Assembly: GCA_021229015.1 (NCBI GenBank)
Contig: CM037782.1
Span: 57,471,518 to 57,535,517, forward strand
Length of the DNA: 64,000 bases
Source of the DNA: Solen grandis
Taxonomy: Eukaryota; Mollusca; Bivalvia; Adapedonta; Solenidae
Direction of reading: 5' to 3'
Below, piece by piece: positions 1 through 11,159 of the stretch; position 1 is the first letter of the stretch, and each line of letters starts with the position of its first letter. The notes under the pieces were generated by a model. It did not search any database, had not been told where the DNA came from, and saw only the letters and a program-made list of their open reading frames with translations. Position numbers and translations under genes: made by a program.

Positions 1-276
1 CAGGGGGTAAATGGGCATGCTGTTTTATGATTATCAGTTGTGAATTTTGCTATCAGATTAATATCAACTATGGCTCGTAATGACTTCCATACATAGGATT
101 GTTGAGAAGTGTATAATACTATTGATAATCAAACATGCGCTTTTTAAGAACAGATGTTGGTTTACATTGAAATCAGTCATCGTCTGCTAGCAGAGACTTA
201 TCAGTAGATATAATTGTTGGTTTAAACAAATTGATAAGGAACATTAGTGAAAATGGTATAAAATTGGTACTTCTTT

Positions 277-1330
277 ATTATGCCCCCCTTCGAAGAAGAG
301 GGGGTATATTGCTTTGCTCATGTCGGTCGGTCGGTCTGTCGGTAGACCAGACCTTGTCCGAGTGATAACTTAAGTTCTATTTGACCTTTAAGTCTCAAAC
401 TTCATGTGGTTGTTGCTCATGATTAGTAGATGACCCCTATTGATTTTGGTGTCATTACCTCAAAGGTCAAGGTCACATGTTGTTTATGTATAATACCAGA
501 CCTTGTCCGAGTGATAACTTAAGTTCTATTTGACCTTTAAGTCTCAAACTTCTTGTGGTTGTTGCTCACGATTAGTAGATGACCCCTATTGATTTTGGTG
601 TCATTACCTCAAAGGTCAAGGTCACATGTTGTTTATGTATAATACCAGACCTTGTCCGAGTGATAACTTAAGTTCTATTTGACCTTTAAGTCTCAAACTT
701 CATGTGGTTGTTGCTCACGATTAGTAGATGACCCCTATCGATTTTGGTGTCATTACCTCAAAGGTCAAGGTCACATGTTGTGTATGTATAATACCAGACC
801 TTGTCCGAGTGATAACTTGAAGTTCTATTTGACCTTTAAGTCTCAAACTTCATGTGGTTGTTGCTTATGATTAGTAGATGACCCCTATTGTTTTTGGAGT
901 CACTTGGTCAAAGGTCAAGGTCAAAGTGACCTTCATTTACTGGGCTTGATTTTGAAAATTGTGACAAAGCTGTTTCTGATCAATAACTTGAGAACGCCTG
1001 GGCCTAGGAACTTCAAACTTAGTATGGAGATTGGTCATGATCAGAAGATGAACCCTATTGATTTTTGGGGTCCCTAGATCAAAGGTCAAGGTCACAGTGA
1101 CCTTGATTTACTGGGATTTTATGTTAAAATGGTGACCAAACCATTTCCGATCAATAACTTAAGAACGCCTGGGCCTAGGAACTTCAAACTTAGTATGAAG
1201 ATTATGCATGACCAGTAAATGACCCCTTTTGATTTAGGGGTAACTAGGTCAAAGGTCACTGTGACATTGAATGCCGAGATAGATTCTGATCAAAATGGGT
1301 TCTGGTCAAATCTTTTTCACCAGATTCTTT
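277..1330. repeat. bivalve-type interspersed element containing AGGTCA-rich tandem repeats
   Basis: The element opens with a C-run/G-run hairpin (CCCCCCTTCGAAGAAGAGGGGG, positions 283-304) and a (TCGG)n stretch at 323-342. It continues into a tandem array with 149-bp units and then into two more divergent, longer units up to about 1260. Nearly every unit carries AAAGGTCAAGGTCAC. I know this opening and the AAGGTCAAGGTCACAGTGACC motif as common bivalve interspersed repeats. No coding frame is supported; the 63-aa frame at 679-870 is the repeat read through. The right boundary is uncertain. Confidence 0.75.
347..942. repeat. tandem repeat, 149-bp unit, four copies
   Basis: The string CCAGACCTTGTCCGAGTGAT starts at 347, 496, 645 and 794, an exact 149-bp period. 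Copies differ by only a few substitutions (TTGTTTATG versus TTGTGTATG, CTATTG versus CTATCG), which suggests recent amplification. The unit ends in a CAAAGGTCAAGGTCACATG block. From about 900 the copies diverge and lengthen. Confidence 0.95.
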
Positions 1331-2400
1331 TTCAGCATTTTCACCTTTACTGGATGCAATATACAAGGTAAAACTCAATTGAGTTAGCAGTGTTAATAAT
1401 TATAAGTAGTAAACCTTCACCAAGATAAGTTCTGAACTTTGTAACATATCCACATTATAAAGCCAAACATCATACATATAATATAGTCATATAAATATTA
1501 TGGCATATGAGGGGGAATATATGTTTTACAAACATTTCTTGTTAAACAGATGTTTTTATCTGTTTCTCCATCTTTTTCAAAAAATAAAACAGTTTGGAAA
1601 CAAGGATGAATCTTTTTGCAAATTGTCAGAGGTTTCCCTGTCAGATTATGTCACAATCAAAGTGAAATACATGTATTGCATTAATGTACGTGCAAAATGA
1701 AGTAAATCTTCATGTCATCAATATACCTCTCCTAACATGTACTAATAATTCCTTTTTTTATAGAGATGTAAAAGTCCTGATTTTCAAGGGAGCAAATACA
1801 TCAAATTAGCCTTGTCTATTTCAGTATTTGTGATGTTATTGACTTGTCCACTTTTATGAATTTGTTGAGATTTTTGCAAGTTGAAACCTATGGCACTAGC
1901 AAGTATTTGCAAGTGCCAAAAAAAAAATAGTACTAGCACTGCCTTTGCTACCTTTTCTGAAATTTTTGTAATTCAACAGATATCCACAATTGTCCCACAG
2001 TCAATAAGCCAGATTACCCCAAAGATCATTGCATATTTCAAGAGTTGGTGTTCTTTCACAAACCGTTTCATTGAGTTTTATCCAGAAAGGTATTTCATGG
2101 TAGACTAAATTGTCAAATCCCCTTGTAGTAAAAATGTTGAATGTTTTTAGTGATATTAGAACCAAGGATTAAATATTGGTACTGGTACTATTACTTGTTA
2201 CTGTAGAGCTCACTTGGCAAGCTGGGCCTTTGACCAGTCTCACATTATGCTTACCTTAACCCTTTACCTCATGAATTTTCATGTATATATTAATGATTTG
2301 ATGAATATACATTGACTGACCTTTAAATAGTATATGAAACAGGAGATTTTTCTTATGCCATGCCGACTGTGTAGAATTTGAGCTACAGTTTTATTTGAGC
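1331..2400. other. no recognised gene
   Basis: AT-rich sequence up to the assembly gap. The open frames at 1500-1700 and 1881-2108 are short, rich in F, I, Y and K, and lack splice context. I see no RNA gene or clear repeat boundary. Confidence 0.5.
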
Positions 2401-2500
2401 NNNNNNNNNNNNNNNNNNNNNNNNNNNNNNNNNNNNNNNNNNNNNNNNNNNNNNNNNNNNNNNNNNNNNNNNNNNNNNNNNNNNNNNNNNNNNNNNNNNN
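2401..2500. other. assembly gap (100 N)
   Basis: Exactly 100 N bases, the usual placeholder for a scaffold gap of unknown size. The left part of the repeat that starts at 2501 is lost in it. Confidence 1.
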
Positions 2501-3091
2501 AATGTTTGTTTGTGATATCTTGAACCCTTTAAAATGGGTCGGAAAAAGGAGGTAAATTTAAAAAATCTTTACACACTAGAGGCCACAATTATGATCCAAT
2601 CTTCTTGAAACTTGGTCAGAATGTTTGTCTTGATGATATCTTGAACCCTTTCGAAAATGGGTCAGGTTGGATTAAAAAGTAGGTCAGTAGGTCAAATCTT
2701 AGAAAAATCTTGTTAACACACTAGAGGCTACAATTTAATCCAATCTTCCTCAAACTTGGTCAGAATGTTTGTCTTGATGATATCTGAACCTTCGAAAATG
2801 GGCGGGGAAAAAGTAGGTCAATAGGTCAAATCTTAGAAAAATCTTGTTTACACAATAAAGGCCACAGTTTTGATGCAATCTTCCTCAAACTTGGTCAGAT
2901 TGTTTGTCATGATGATATCTCGAACCAGTTTGAAAATGGGTGGGGCTGGACAGAAATGTAGGTCAGAAGGTCAAATCTTAGAAAAATCTTGTTTCACCTC
3001 ATCATCTTAATTCTAAAGCAATCTGTTTTGTACAGGCAATGGATGATACTTTTCTCAGGTGAGCGATCTAGGGCCATCTTGGCCCTCTTGT
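2501..3091. repeat. interspersed element with about 140-bp internal repeats and a palindromic end
   Basis: The phrase CTTGGTCAGAATGTTTGTC or a close variant recurs at 2611, 2755 and 2890 (spacing 144 and 135 bp), with a partial copy at the gap edge. The element ends in GAGCGATCTAGGGCCATCTTGGCCCTCTTG (about 3062-3091), whose core AGGGCCATCTTGGCCCT is an imperfect palindrome. The same end occurs at 11510-11539 on a different body. I know this terminus from bivalve genomes; the superfamily is unassigned. Confidence 0.8.
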
Positions 3092-3101
3092 AGTTTTTAA
3101 A

Positions 3102-3352
3102 GTTTAAACTTTATTTATTTTACATCGATTACGAAACAAGTTATCACAACTTATATTAATCACTCTCGATGGCTCTGATGGCGGCATATTTTGTCATTAT
3201 TGTGGGAGAAAGCCGGAGAGCCTGGAGAAAACCCTCGTGTCTGGACGGGCGACCACTGTACCCTTTCACGTACGTAACCAGGAATCGAACCCGGAAAGCA
3301 TCGGTGAGAAGCGAGGCGCGTTACCACTACACTATCCAGGCAGCCGGGCGTT
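3102..3352 (-). mobile_element. tRNA-derived SINE (minus strand)
   Basis: Read on the minus strand, the head has a Pol III A box (GGATAGTGTAGTGGTAACGC, about 3318-3340) and a B box (GGGTTCGATTCC, about 3280-3292). The 3' tail ends in AAATAAAGTTTAAACT at 3102-3120. The tail recurs at 9053-9127 without a head, which shows that it is a dispersed family. The element directly follows the end of the 2501-3091 repeat. Short open frames on both strands here are SINE translations. Confidence 0.85.
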
Positions 3353-3492
3353 TTTAGAAATGCACCGTTCATATTCAGTGGTATATGGTAACGTCTGCTT
3401 CATTAACATTCGAGTATGTAACAGCAACTATTTACAAGAAAGTTGTGTTCATCTTGTTTAACATATTTCAAGATATCTTAATAACAAAACAA

Positions 3493-3540
3493 GTTTTTTG
3501 GAGACACTTATAACGATGATACCCAAGGATACCCGGATAA
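3493..3540 (+). repeat. partial tandem copy of the downstream exon
   Basis: Positions 3500-3537 match 3613-3652 inside the exon at 3583-3687 (shared core GATGATACCCAAGGATACCC), offset by about 113 bp. Both are preceded by AATAACAAAACAAG. The upstream copy has no TTTTCAG acceptor and no GTAAGC donor, so it is an exon fragment duplicated in the intron, not a usable exon. Confidence 0.85.
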
Positions 3541-3582
3541 CAAAACAAAATAACAAAACAAGTATTTTTGTTTGCTTTTCAG

Positions 3583-3687
3583 AGTGTCATTCGGGAATAA
3601 TGGGTCGTTAGTGGAGACACTAATTATCGATGATACCCAAGGATACCCGGATGATTCGTGGTACCCAAATAACAACAATGATAAAGG
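3583..3687 (+). CDS. internal exon of an unnamed multi-exon gene (35 codons, phase 2-2)
   Basis: A strong acceptor (TTTGCTTTTCAG) and donor (AAAGG|GTAAGC) bound 105 nt. After one leading base the frame is open throughout and reads VSFGNNGSLVETLIIDDTQG, then a YPDD-SWYP-NNNNDK segment. The exon is acidic and Asn-rich with no low-complexity DNA, and it ends two bases into a codon. Phase 2-2 matches the exons at 7581-7643, about 23777-24241 and 41355-41546, so I infer that they belong to one gene. I see no diagnostic domain and do not assign a function. No start codon or earlier exon was found in the 3.5 kb to its left, part of which is an assembly gap. Confidence 0.65.
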
Positions 3688-6588
3688 GTAAGCTATACTC
3701 GAAATAAAGCAGTCAAAATATGAGATTCAACTCAGTACTGGCTCTTAACCTGACTTGAATTTGATTATTCGGTAAGAAAATTCTCAGAATGCAGTCTCGG
3801 TCTCCAGAACCTGATAACTCAGATTTCAGTATACATGCTCCCTATGAAAGAGGCCAAAATGTTTCTATATAACGTCGTGAGTTATTCGTACCTTTCTCGT
3901 ATAAATAACCGTTTCAGAAAGTGTTGTATTACAACCATATAGTTGTATATTAGTATGATAAAACGATATTTCATTATGGTTCATGTTCGCAGATGATTAT
4001 TATAATTTAAGGCTATATGTACGGACCCGTGAAAGATTTTACGTTTCTCAAAACGTTGTACTGAAAAGATTGACGCAACTTGAATACAATAAGCATAAAT
4101 AGTCAACATTGGATTGGTGTTCATAAAATTCAGAGCCTTACGACTTTTAGTATAGTATCCGCGTCTGTACACTTTTGTACCAGGGGCCCGTTTCACTAAA
4201 CTTCGTACGTTCAAATTTATCTTAGTCGTAAATCTACTGTTCTACATAGTGTCTACTAATGTTTTATTTTCACAATTAAACACGAAGGAAGTTGGCCCAT
4301 TCCATTGCATTATGCACAAACACTTTGAAGAATATCACAGAAATATTGCTTTTTGTAAAGAAATTCTACAGTATGAAACGAACATTATATGCCATCGCTT
4401 TCTATAACATTCAATAAGTGATGACCGACATATATCAGATTCTACGTCAGTTTTCTCTGGTAAACAATATAATCAGGATTACTTTAACATGTTTATGATA
4501 TTTTATGTCTTTTTGTCTCAGGATAGAGCGACATTGTTATTGTTTATTTTATATATACTGAGCATAAAAACTCGGAAAGTAGTTCGTAAAGGTTAACCTA
4601 CATATCAACCCAACCTCGAACTAAATTTTAATACCGAAAAAAATGTTAATCATGCCATTATCTTAGTAGAGCGTTATAGTTTTTATTCTGAAAGATTTTA
4701 TTCCGATAAATTATTACGTGTCTATGATTTCGAAATCCCATGACTTGCCCTGCACAAACCTATAAGCTATATAGTGTTGCAGTATTTTTCAATTAGCAGC
4801 TCTCAGGACTATTGGTTTTGATTCGTCCTTATTTTTCCTAAAAAATGTCTTTCTCCATTTTGTAATTGTCTTAGAAAATAAAAATACATTCTAACAATAT
4901 ATTATTGTGCCCAAATGTCCCAAATGTTTCTTTTACATTCTGTTCTCCTTTTATTTGTTTATATGTTTGAAACTAAGCTAATATAATATATAGACGTATG
5001 TTTATTTTTCCCTCTAAAGACCAGTTTCACGTACTTGGTGATATTACTTTTTTATATTTCAGGGACAAAATATTGTATCTAAATATCTAATTTGATTGAC
5101 AAATTAAAATTTGAAAATAAAAGAGATACTAATTTATTAAAGGCAGTTCCTTATGGAAAACAATTCATTTAGATTAAAAAATATTTCAGTTTTATTAATT
5201 GAGATGTATTAATTATTTAAGACTGTTTCATTACTATCTCATCTTTTAAGAGAGAAGAAATTTAATTTATTCATTTTGTTCTGCGCAAAATTGATGTATT
5301 TGTCATTTAAAACCTATATGTATAATAGAGCTTCCCGTCATCGACAGCAGAAGCTTTTAATATAAGTTTGAAAGCATTTCTCTGAAATGTGCCACCATAA
5401 ATAATTATTTCATATCTAAAATTCAATCCACGTGTTTCTTTACGTGCTATTCAATCGATAGCTTCTAACTCAAGATGAAGTATTTATTAAAACGAGCTGC
5501 AAGGAAGAGCATGTCAGTCACTTCACATATGATGGAGAGGCATTTTCCTGTAAAACATCAAAACTCAACCCTGTTACATCGATATAGTACTGGTGAAGAA
5601 ATCGAACGTCCATAGAGGGCGGTGATAAAGTAATTGTTTGCAGTCAAAACAAAACAAAACAACAAAAAAAAAAACGTTTTTAAACATTTCAGTAGTTCCG
5701 AACCATATGTTCTGAATGTTACGAAATACCACGATAGAACAGACAGTGGTATTGTCCCCTCTTGTTTGGGTACTAGTTACTCTCAGTAATGTTGGGTCTT
5801 GCGACTTGGTATGGTACCATTCCATTCCTGCATGGCGTGATACCATAGTACCATAGTGAGCACTATATACACGTATTTGCATGTAGAGAAATACATATAT
5901 GATTGAAATATCATTACAGGGACCTTACATATCAAAACAAACAATGTCAGGAAAATGTTCATAACTCTCGTATCATAAATGTGTACTGTCGTTTGGGAAA
6001 TGCTGCCTTAGATATTGTTTAAATGAATTAAGTCTTAAAATCCCTACAAACGGGAACACGGTCAAGGTCACAGGTAAGTCAAGAGTATTAAGTTGAAATT
6101 TAATCCTTCAAATAACGTTTTAGGTGTGTTTACAGTATGCTTTTGAATTGCACTCTACATTTAATACTAACATTAAATATATCTTTATCTGGTGTTTTTT
6201 TTTTTTTTTGTTGTTGTTGTTGTTGTTGTTGTTGTTTTACCTAAACTTCATCTAAGCCTTCAGGACTGTTCTGAACATTGTCTATTAGATAAAAACGTTG
6301 TCAGCATATATCATACCTTTAACCATTTTGGTGGTAACTATAGATCATGAATAGGTTATTGGTTCGTATGTTGATATTATAATATGCTATGTAAAATTTT
6401 GTGACGTTTACTTAGATAAATACATACATGTAATTAGGAACATATTATAATTCATTGTACATTTACATGTACAAATATTTTGCTTAAGATTTTAGCTTTT
6501 AGTGTTTAGTATGTAACTCATTTAACAAGGTACCTAAATGTTTGTTAAATAAACCATTTACCTATTACCCTCTCAAGTTTATCGGCCG
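3688..6588. other. intron-like sequence without a recognised gene
   Basis: AT-rich DNA. The 102-aa minus frame at 5574-5882 includes GGTATCACGCCATG-like sequence reminiscent of the SINE body seen at 6589-6886, so it is probably repeat-derived. A (TTG)n tract lies at 6195-6238. I see no other structure. Confidence 0.5.
6195..6238. repeat. T-run followed by (TTG)n microsatellite
   Basis: About 15 T residues are followed by roughly ten TTG repeats. Shorter tracts of the same motif are at 13225-13252 and 46790-46850. Confidence 0.95.
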
Positions 6589-6886
6589 GTCCGGCTGGCC
6601 GAGTGGTAAGAGCGTCCGCCCCGGTAGCAGGAGGTCGTGGGTTCGATCCTCGGCCACGACATACCAAAGTCGTAAAATATGATACTGGTATAGCTCCCTT
6701 GTTTGGCGCTCAGTATATAAGGGTAGTTCCAGGGCTGGTTGGTCCGGTATCAGGATAATGTGACTGGGTGTGGTATCATGCCACTACATGTCTACGGTGC
6801 GATACACCAGTGTGGCAGCACTATATCTGTCTTAAGTAGACATCGTCTCCATATGACTTAAATACTGTCAATACAAACAAACGAAG
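6589..6886 (+). mobile_element. full-length tRNA-derived SINE
   Basis: The head has an A box (TGGCCGAGTGGTAAGAGCG, 6597-6615) and a B box (GGTTCGATCCT, 6640-6650) and folds like a class II tRNA remnant. It has no CCA-proximal acceptor pairing expected of a working tRNA. The body (GGCGCTCAGTATATAAGGGTAGTTCC, about 6705-6730) is followed by a module with GTGTGGTATCATGCC, TGTCTACGGTG and CAGTGTGGCA. Diverged relatives lie at 12262-12506 (minus) and about 50845-50960. The module between about 6765 and 6825 resembles the repeat units of the arrays at 44138-45057 and 50935-51285. Confidence 0.9.
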
Positions 6887-7580
6887 AATATCTCATAGGA
6901 ACAAATATTTTATTTGTTTTTGTAATAAAAGTGTTTATTTCTACGGTGATTACTCATCCTTCTCAATGATTCCTGGGTTGAAAAAAGTAATCTTCACATG
7001 GAAATATCAACAGGGTAAAAACCCACTATCTTCACCTGGAAAGAACATGAAACCTTCACCTCACCTCTGGACTTTGGACCTCCGGACTTCAATATTGAAC
7101 CAATAGCATAGTGTATGTATACTCTCGGTAAAAAAAAAAGAAGAAGAAAAGAAAACTTGTTTTTAGAGAGAGAGAGAGAGAATGTGCACAAGATCTCTTG
7201 TATATCAGTATAGGGTTCTTTTATAACTTGTCATTTCCATGCATCCTAACAAAATCTTCCCTCCCAAGAAATCCTTCGATGTATAAACAAAAGGACTTGA
7301 TAGGATAAACACCTGCCCAATGTTTGTTCTTTCAACACGCTGCAAATGGACGAACTGAGCGCCGTTTATTAAATCCCCCCAAATCAATATAACGCTGTAA
7401 AATAACACGTTTCCATGCCCACAAAACGTCTGGAAATTTGTCTGGCTCGATAAACCACCGTGCCCTTAGGACGAGACCAGTGTTTATGTTCCCCATGAGT
7501 TCCATAGATAGCCTCATATATAAATTGATATAATCATATCGTAAACTTCAAGGTCTAAAAATGATATACCTGTCTTGCAG

Positions 7581-7643
7581 GAATGCCCGTGTAACCCGCC
7601 ATAAATTCGAAGTTAACGACAAACGGATCGTCCTTTTACAAAT
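7581..7643 (+). CDS. candidate internal exon (21 codons, phase 2-2)
   Basis: An acceptor (ACCTGTCTTGCAG) is followed by one base and then an open frame reading NARVTRHKFEVNDKRIVLLQ, ending at a weak donor CAAAT|GTATAT. Length (63 nt) and phase fit a splice from the 3583-3687 exon (GG|G = Gly) and into the 23.8-kb exon (AT|G or AT|T). The charged, non-repetitive peptide supports coding use. The weak donor is the main objection, and a chance frame of this length is possible. Confidence 0.4.
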
Positions 7644-8096
7644 GTATATACACATCTTCTTGCCTTGCTCCACGACGCTTATATTTCAGGCCAAATTATA
7701 GACCAAGTGATTCCAATGGGAAGAACAAATGATTCCATACGATCCCATTCTCGCTCATTCTGAGGGAGGCCAGCCTTGCCAAGTTTGTAAACACGATATA
7801 CACACAGAGACGTGAATATGTGACCATTTTCCAAAATTATCTGATGGTTGGTTAGCGGGGTGGATTACACGTGAGGAACTTTTATTGGAATTTAATATGG
7901 GAAACTGTTTTTTCTATAGTTCATTATAAACTAAATCAGTTCTAATGATTTGTAGAAAAATATATATGTACGTATATATACAAATGGATTTATTGACAAT
8001 TTCAAAAAATAGCAAGTTGGTAAAAAGGAATCAAAGTCTTGTCCTTAAGGCAGTGTTGTCCATCTGATAAAAAGGGATTTACTTTAATAGAACAAG

Positions 8097-8118
8097 TATA
8101 TATATATATATATATATA
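8097..8118. repeat. (TA)n microsatellite
   Basis: Alternating TA run. The flanks at 7644-8930 are AT-rich with CA/CG dinucleotides at 8293-8340. No gene is recognised there. Confidence 0.9.
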
Positions 8119-8939
8119 CACACCTACATGCTGGTGTATAATTCCACATATTGTTCATTGTGAAATAAACATACACTTGAGATTTTTTCTCAGTTAATAA
8201 TTGGTCACTTTAAATCAGCGAAATATACCGGGTACTGCCGATCCTCTGGTTTATTTGATCTATTGGATGATGCATGGATGTAAAGATGGTCACACACGCA
8301 TATGTTCGCACGTACGCACACAAGCGCAAACGCGCGCGTTTGTGTATCAATTATGGCAGAACTTAAACAGAATCTAGGGATTAAATGATAACTTATGACG
8401 CTCACAAAGCTGCCATGTTTTACAAGTTGCAGGCCTGTGTATCAGATTGTATTTATTAGATTATCGCCCGTAATAATTCACGACAAGAACAATCGGGGAC
8501 AATTTAATAGCAACCTGGCGTTTGTATAAACATGCAACAACGGTAGAATATTAGAACCATTCCGAATCAATATGTAGTTGGAACATTATTCGTTAGCTGT
8601 CATAGAGTAGAACAGTTTGTAAACAACAACAACATCAGAAATTCTACCACCTTTTCAGTTTGTCATATTATCTTTGAGAGACAAACGATAAAAACTGGGA
8701 CAGCGTCAGTGTTTTTTGCGATTTTTATGCTTATAGTTTTCTACTGAAGTAAAATGGTTTCTATGTGTGTTTGTTTGTTTGGGATTAATATAAGCATTCT
8801 TGAGGACTATGCAACACGCCAATGACAGGCTGATTGTCATCATATCAAGTATACAAATGTATTTTTATTGATACGGGACACGCCAGATAAATTCTGATCA
8901 CAATCTAGGGAACACGACAACGGACGTGTTCATAATATG

Positions 8940-9127
8940 TTGCCGTCGGGGATCGAACCAACGATCTTTCTTTCGACCTCAATATGGAGTGACCGGTTCC
9001 GATATGATGCTTGTTAGTAATGACTATCATTCTCTTTGTAAGTCACAAAAATGTTTAAACTTTATTTATTTTATATCGATTACGAAACAAGTTCTCACAA
9101 GTGATATTAATCACTCTCGATGGCTCT
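8940..9127 (-). mobile_element. SINE fragments (B box remnant and 3' tail)
   Basis: On the minus strand, 8948-8959 reads GGTTCGATCCCC, a Pol III B box without a clear A box. Separately, 9053-9127 matches the 3' tail of the SINE at 3102-3352 (AATAAAGTTTAAAC, CGTAATCGAT, AGAGTGATTAATAT). The second fragment is a 5'-truncated copy; the first may be a different family. Confidence 0.65.
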
Positions 9128-9859
9128 ATTTCTACGCTGTTCTTTGTTGTCTGTATTCGTAACACGGAGAGAATCATCATGTAAAGAATATGTCCATATT
9201 AAGACCACTTTTAAGACCACTGTACCCAAATTTAGGACACATTTCCGATCTGATTTGATAAAAAGACCACCCCTGTATTCCTCGTGCGGTTCCAATGCGG
9301 TAGCACAATACGTGCGTGTTTGACTGTTTTAATCATGAAAGCTTGCGCAACTAATATAAAGCGATAGCATTTAGCTCATAAGAGCACAACATTATCAATG
9401 TTGTGTGTCCAGATTGCCTGGCAAAGAGTGATATTATACCGAACCGTATTAATAAAGAGGTCGATAAGAAAAATCCATCCAGTGATTGGTCAATATCTAT
9501 TGTAAACACTATTTCAAAAATATCTTTATTAATTATTTGAAATGGAATTAGTCAGAGGTGGTGTGAGCCGGGACATATTTTTTCTGATGCACAGTTGGTT
9601 TTAGACATAAACGTTCAACATCGGATGCTATTTTTCTACTTACTGTGCGATGGAAAGAGTTTTATCGTCTAAAAATATGTGTGGTGCACTTTCTCTGATT
9701 ACGAAAAATAGTTCGATATCATTAAATGGGATGCTTTATACATGTATTTAAAACTGACTGACATTGGAAATAATTGTAAAATTGTAGATAATACGATCTA
9801 TGTACAAAAGTGTGCACGTGCACGTACGTGTTAGATCATCTTCAAGTGCTTGTAATAAT

Positions 9860-10890
9860 GCTTTGATATTAAAATTGGTCTTAAACAAAGTGAATCATAG
9901 TCTCCAACTTTTATTTTTACTTTTTGTGAATGACATAATTGGTAATATTGATATCAAATCATTAACTACGAATGATTTGCAATTTCTTAATTTCTATATT
10001 TCTTATTTAAATCTCATGATATCGTTCTATTCACAACAATTCGACAAAACAAGATTTATGAATATACATTTTAATGAGGCCTGAAAATCAATGAAATTAA
10101 ATTATAAACTTGCAAAATTGAAAGTCGAACAGTCTTTTAACAGAACAGACCTATAGAAATGGTCAAACTATTAATGTAGATAAGTCTGTATACTTAAGCA
10201 TTTCCAGTTTACAAGTAACATATCTCATGCTGTTAGTGCAATGCATGACCATTCACTAAGGACATATCATAATCTATTAATAATTTCATGTTAAAACTAA
10301 ATTCTATCGTTTTTGATAGTATGGTTGTTCAAATTCTATTATATGGTTCTGAAATATAGGGTGTGTGTATATGTATAAACTTATTTACAAGGTCCATCTT
10401 AAATATCCCTTGTATTAGTACGTGCTGGGCTATATGAATTAACTCCCTCATACTCAGAATTTCACTGGTAACCCTGCTAAAACAAACACTATGTGACCAA
10501 TGTAAAGAAGATCGGAGATCTTTTTTTTTTTTTTTTTTAGAAAAGCACACAAAGTTATCATCTTATTCTAAATTTTAAACATAGCTTGCATTTGAATCGA
10601 ATATAAGCACAATAAAAACAGATTGTAACCTGTTTAAGAAGAGAATCTCGTCAATTAAATATGGATACACTCTCGAAGAGAAAATAGAAAATGCCTTTTA
10701 TGTAATGTGCAAGTTGTAGATACTGAATATTATCTCGTTATGTGTTGTCCTAAATATCATTAGATGAAAGTTTAGTTCTATTTCTAGATATAGCCCAAAT
10801 ATTAATAAATTTCATCGGATAATGTCAGGAAATTAATATGCTGAAATTGTCGAAATATATAACTGAAACTCTTTCAGTAGAAATGTTGCC
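9860..10890 (+). pseudogene. decayed non-LTR retrotransposon reverse transcriptase and C-terminal region
   Basis: Pieces of an RT and its downstream domain appear in order but in changing frames. LLFLLFVNDIIGNID (about 9906-9950) corresponds to the LLF-x-LFINDI segment of non-LTR RTs. The YADD catalytic box is not recognisable. FQFTSNISHAVSAMHDHSLR and then TYHNLL (about 10204-10280) and FDSMVVQILLYGSEI (about 10312-10360) match the region after the thumb. VVDTEYYLVMCCPKYH (about 10710-10755) and PNINKFHRIMSGN (about 10797-10835) match the Cys-containing C terminus. Stops follow GSEI, PKYH and MSGN, and the stretch between 10360 and 10700 is shorter than in intact relatives. This lineage is common in molluscs; the element is dead. 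Confidence 0.75.
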
Positions 10891-10963
10891 CTAGCATCAG
10901 TTAACTGACTCCTAATAAGTTAAATAAAATTTCCTTCTTACTAAATTGTGGGAGAAATTACTT

Positions 10964-11010
10964 ATTATTATATTATATTATATTATATTATATTATATTA
11001 TATTATATTG
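10964..11010. repeat. (ATTAT)n microsatellite
   Basis: About nine pentamer copies lie just downstream of the decayed RT. The following sequence to 11150 contains AATAAA and A-runs, consistent with the old 3' end of a retrotransposon or an A-rich intron. Confidence 0.95.
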
Positions 11011-11159
11011 TATACAAGGAACTGTTTTCTAAATTTGTAGCTATATTTTTATGTGCTTCAGTGTATTCTTACTGTTTTACCGTTTATTGCCATATTTGAC
11101 ATATATGTTGTAAAAAAATAAAAAATATACCAATAAACTTGTATTTATAAACATTTCAA

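Noticed and set aside
5574..5882. 102-aa minus frame
   Set aside because: Low-complexity FFF/VVL tail and SINE-like GGTATCACGCC sequence; no start context or splice support.
6589..6670. A possible functional tRNA gene
   Set aside because: A and B boxes are present, but the sequence continues into a SINE body seen elsewhere and the acceptor-stem pairing of a tRNA is not evident.
7205..7517. Two overlapping minus frames (MELMGNINTGLVLRARWFIE... and MLFYSVILIWGDLINGAQFV...)
   Set aside because: Both look partly coding, but they occupy the same DNA in different frames and neither has a splice site or homology that decides between them.
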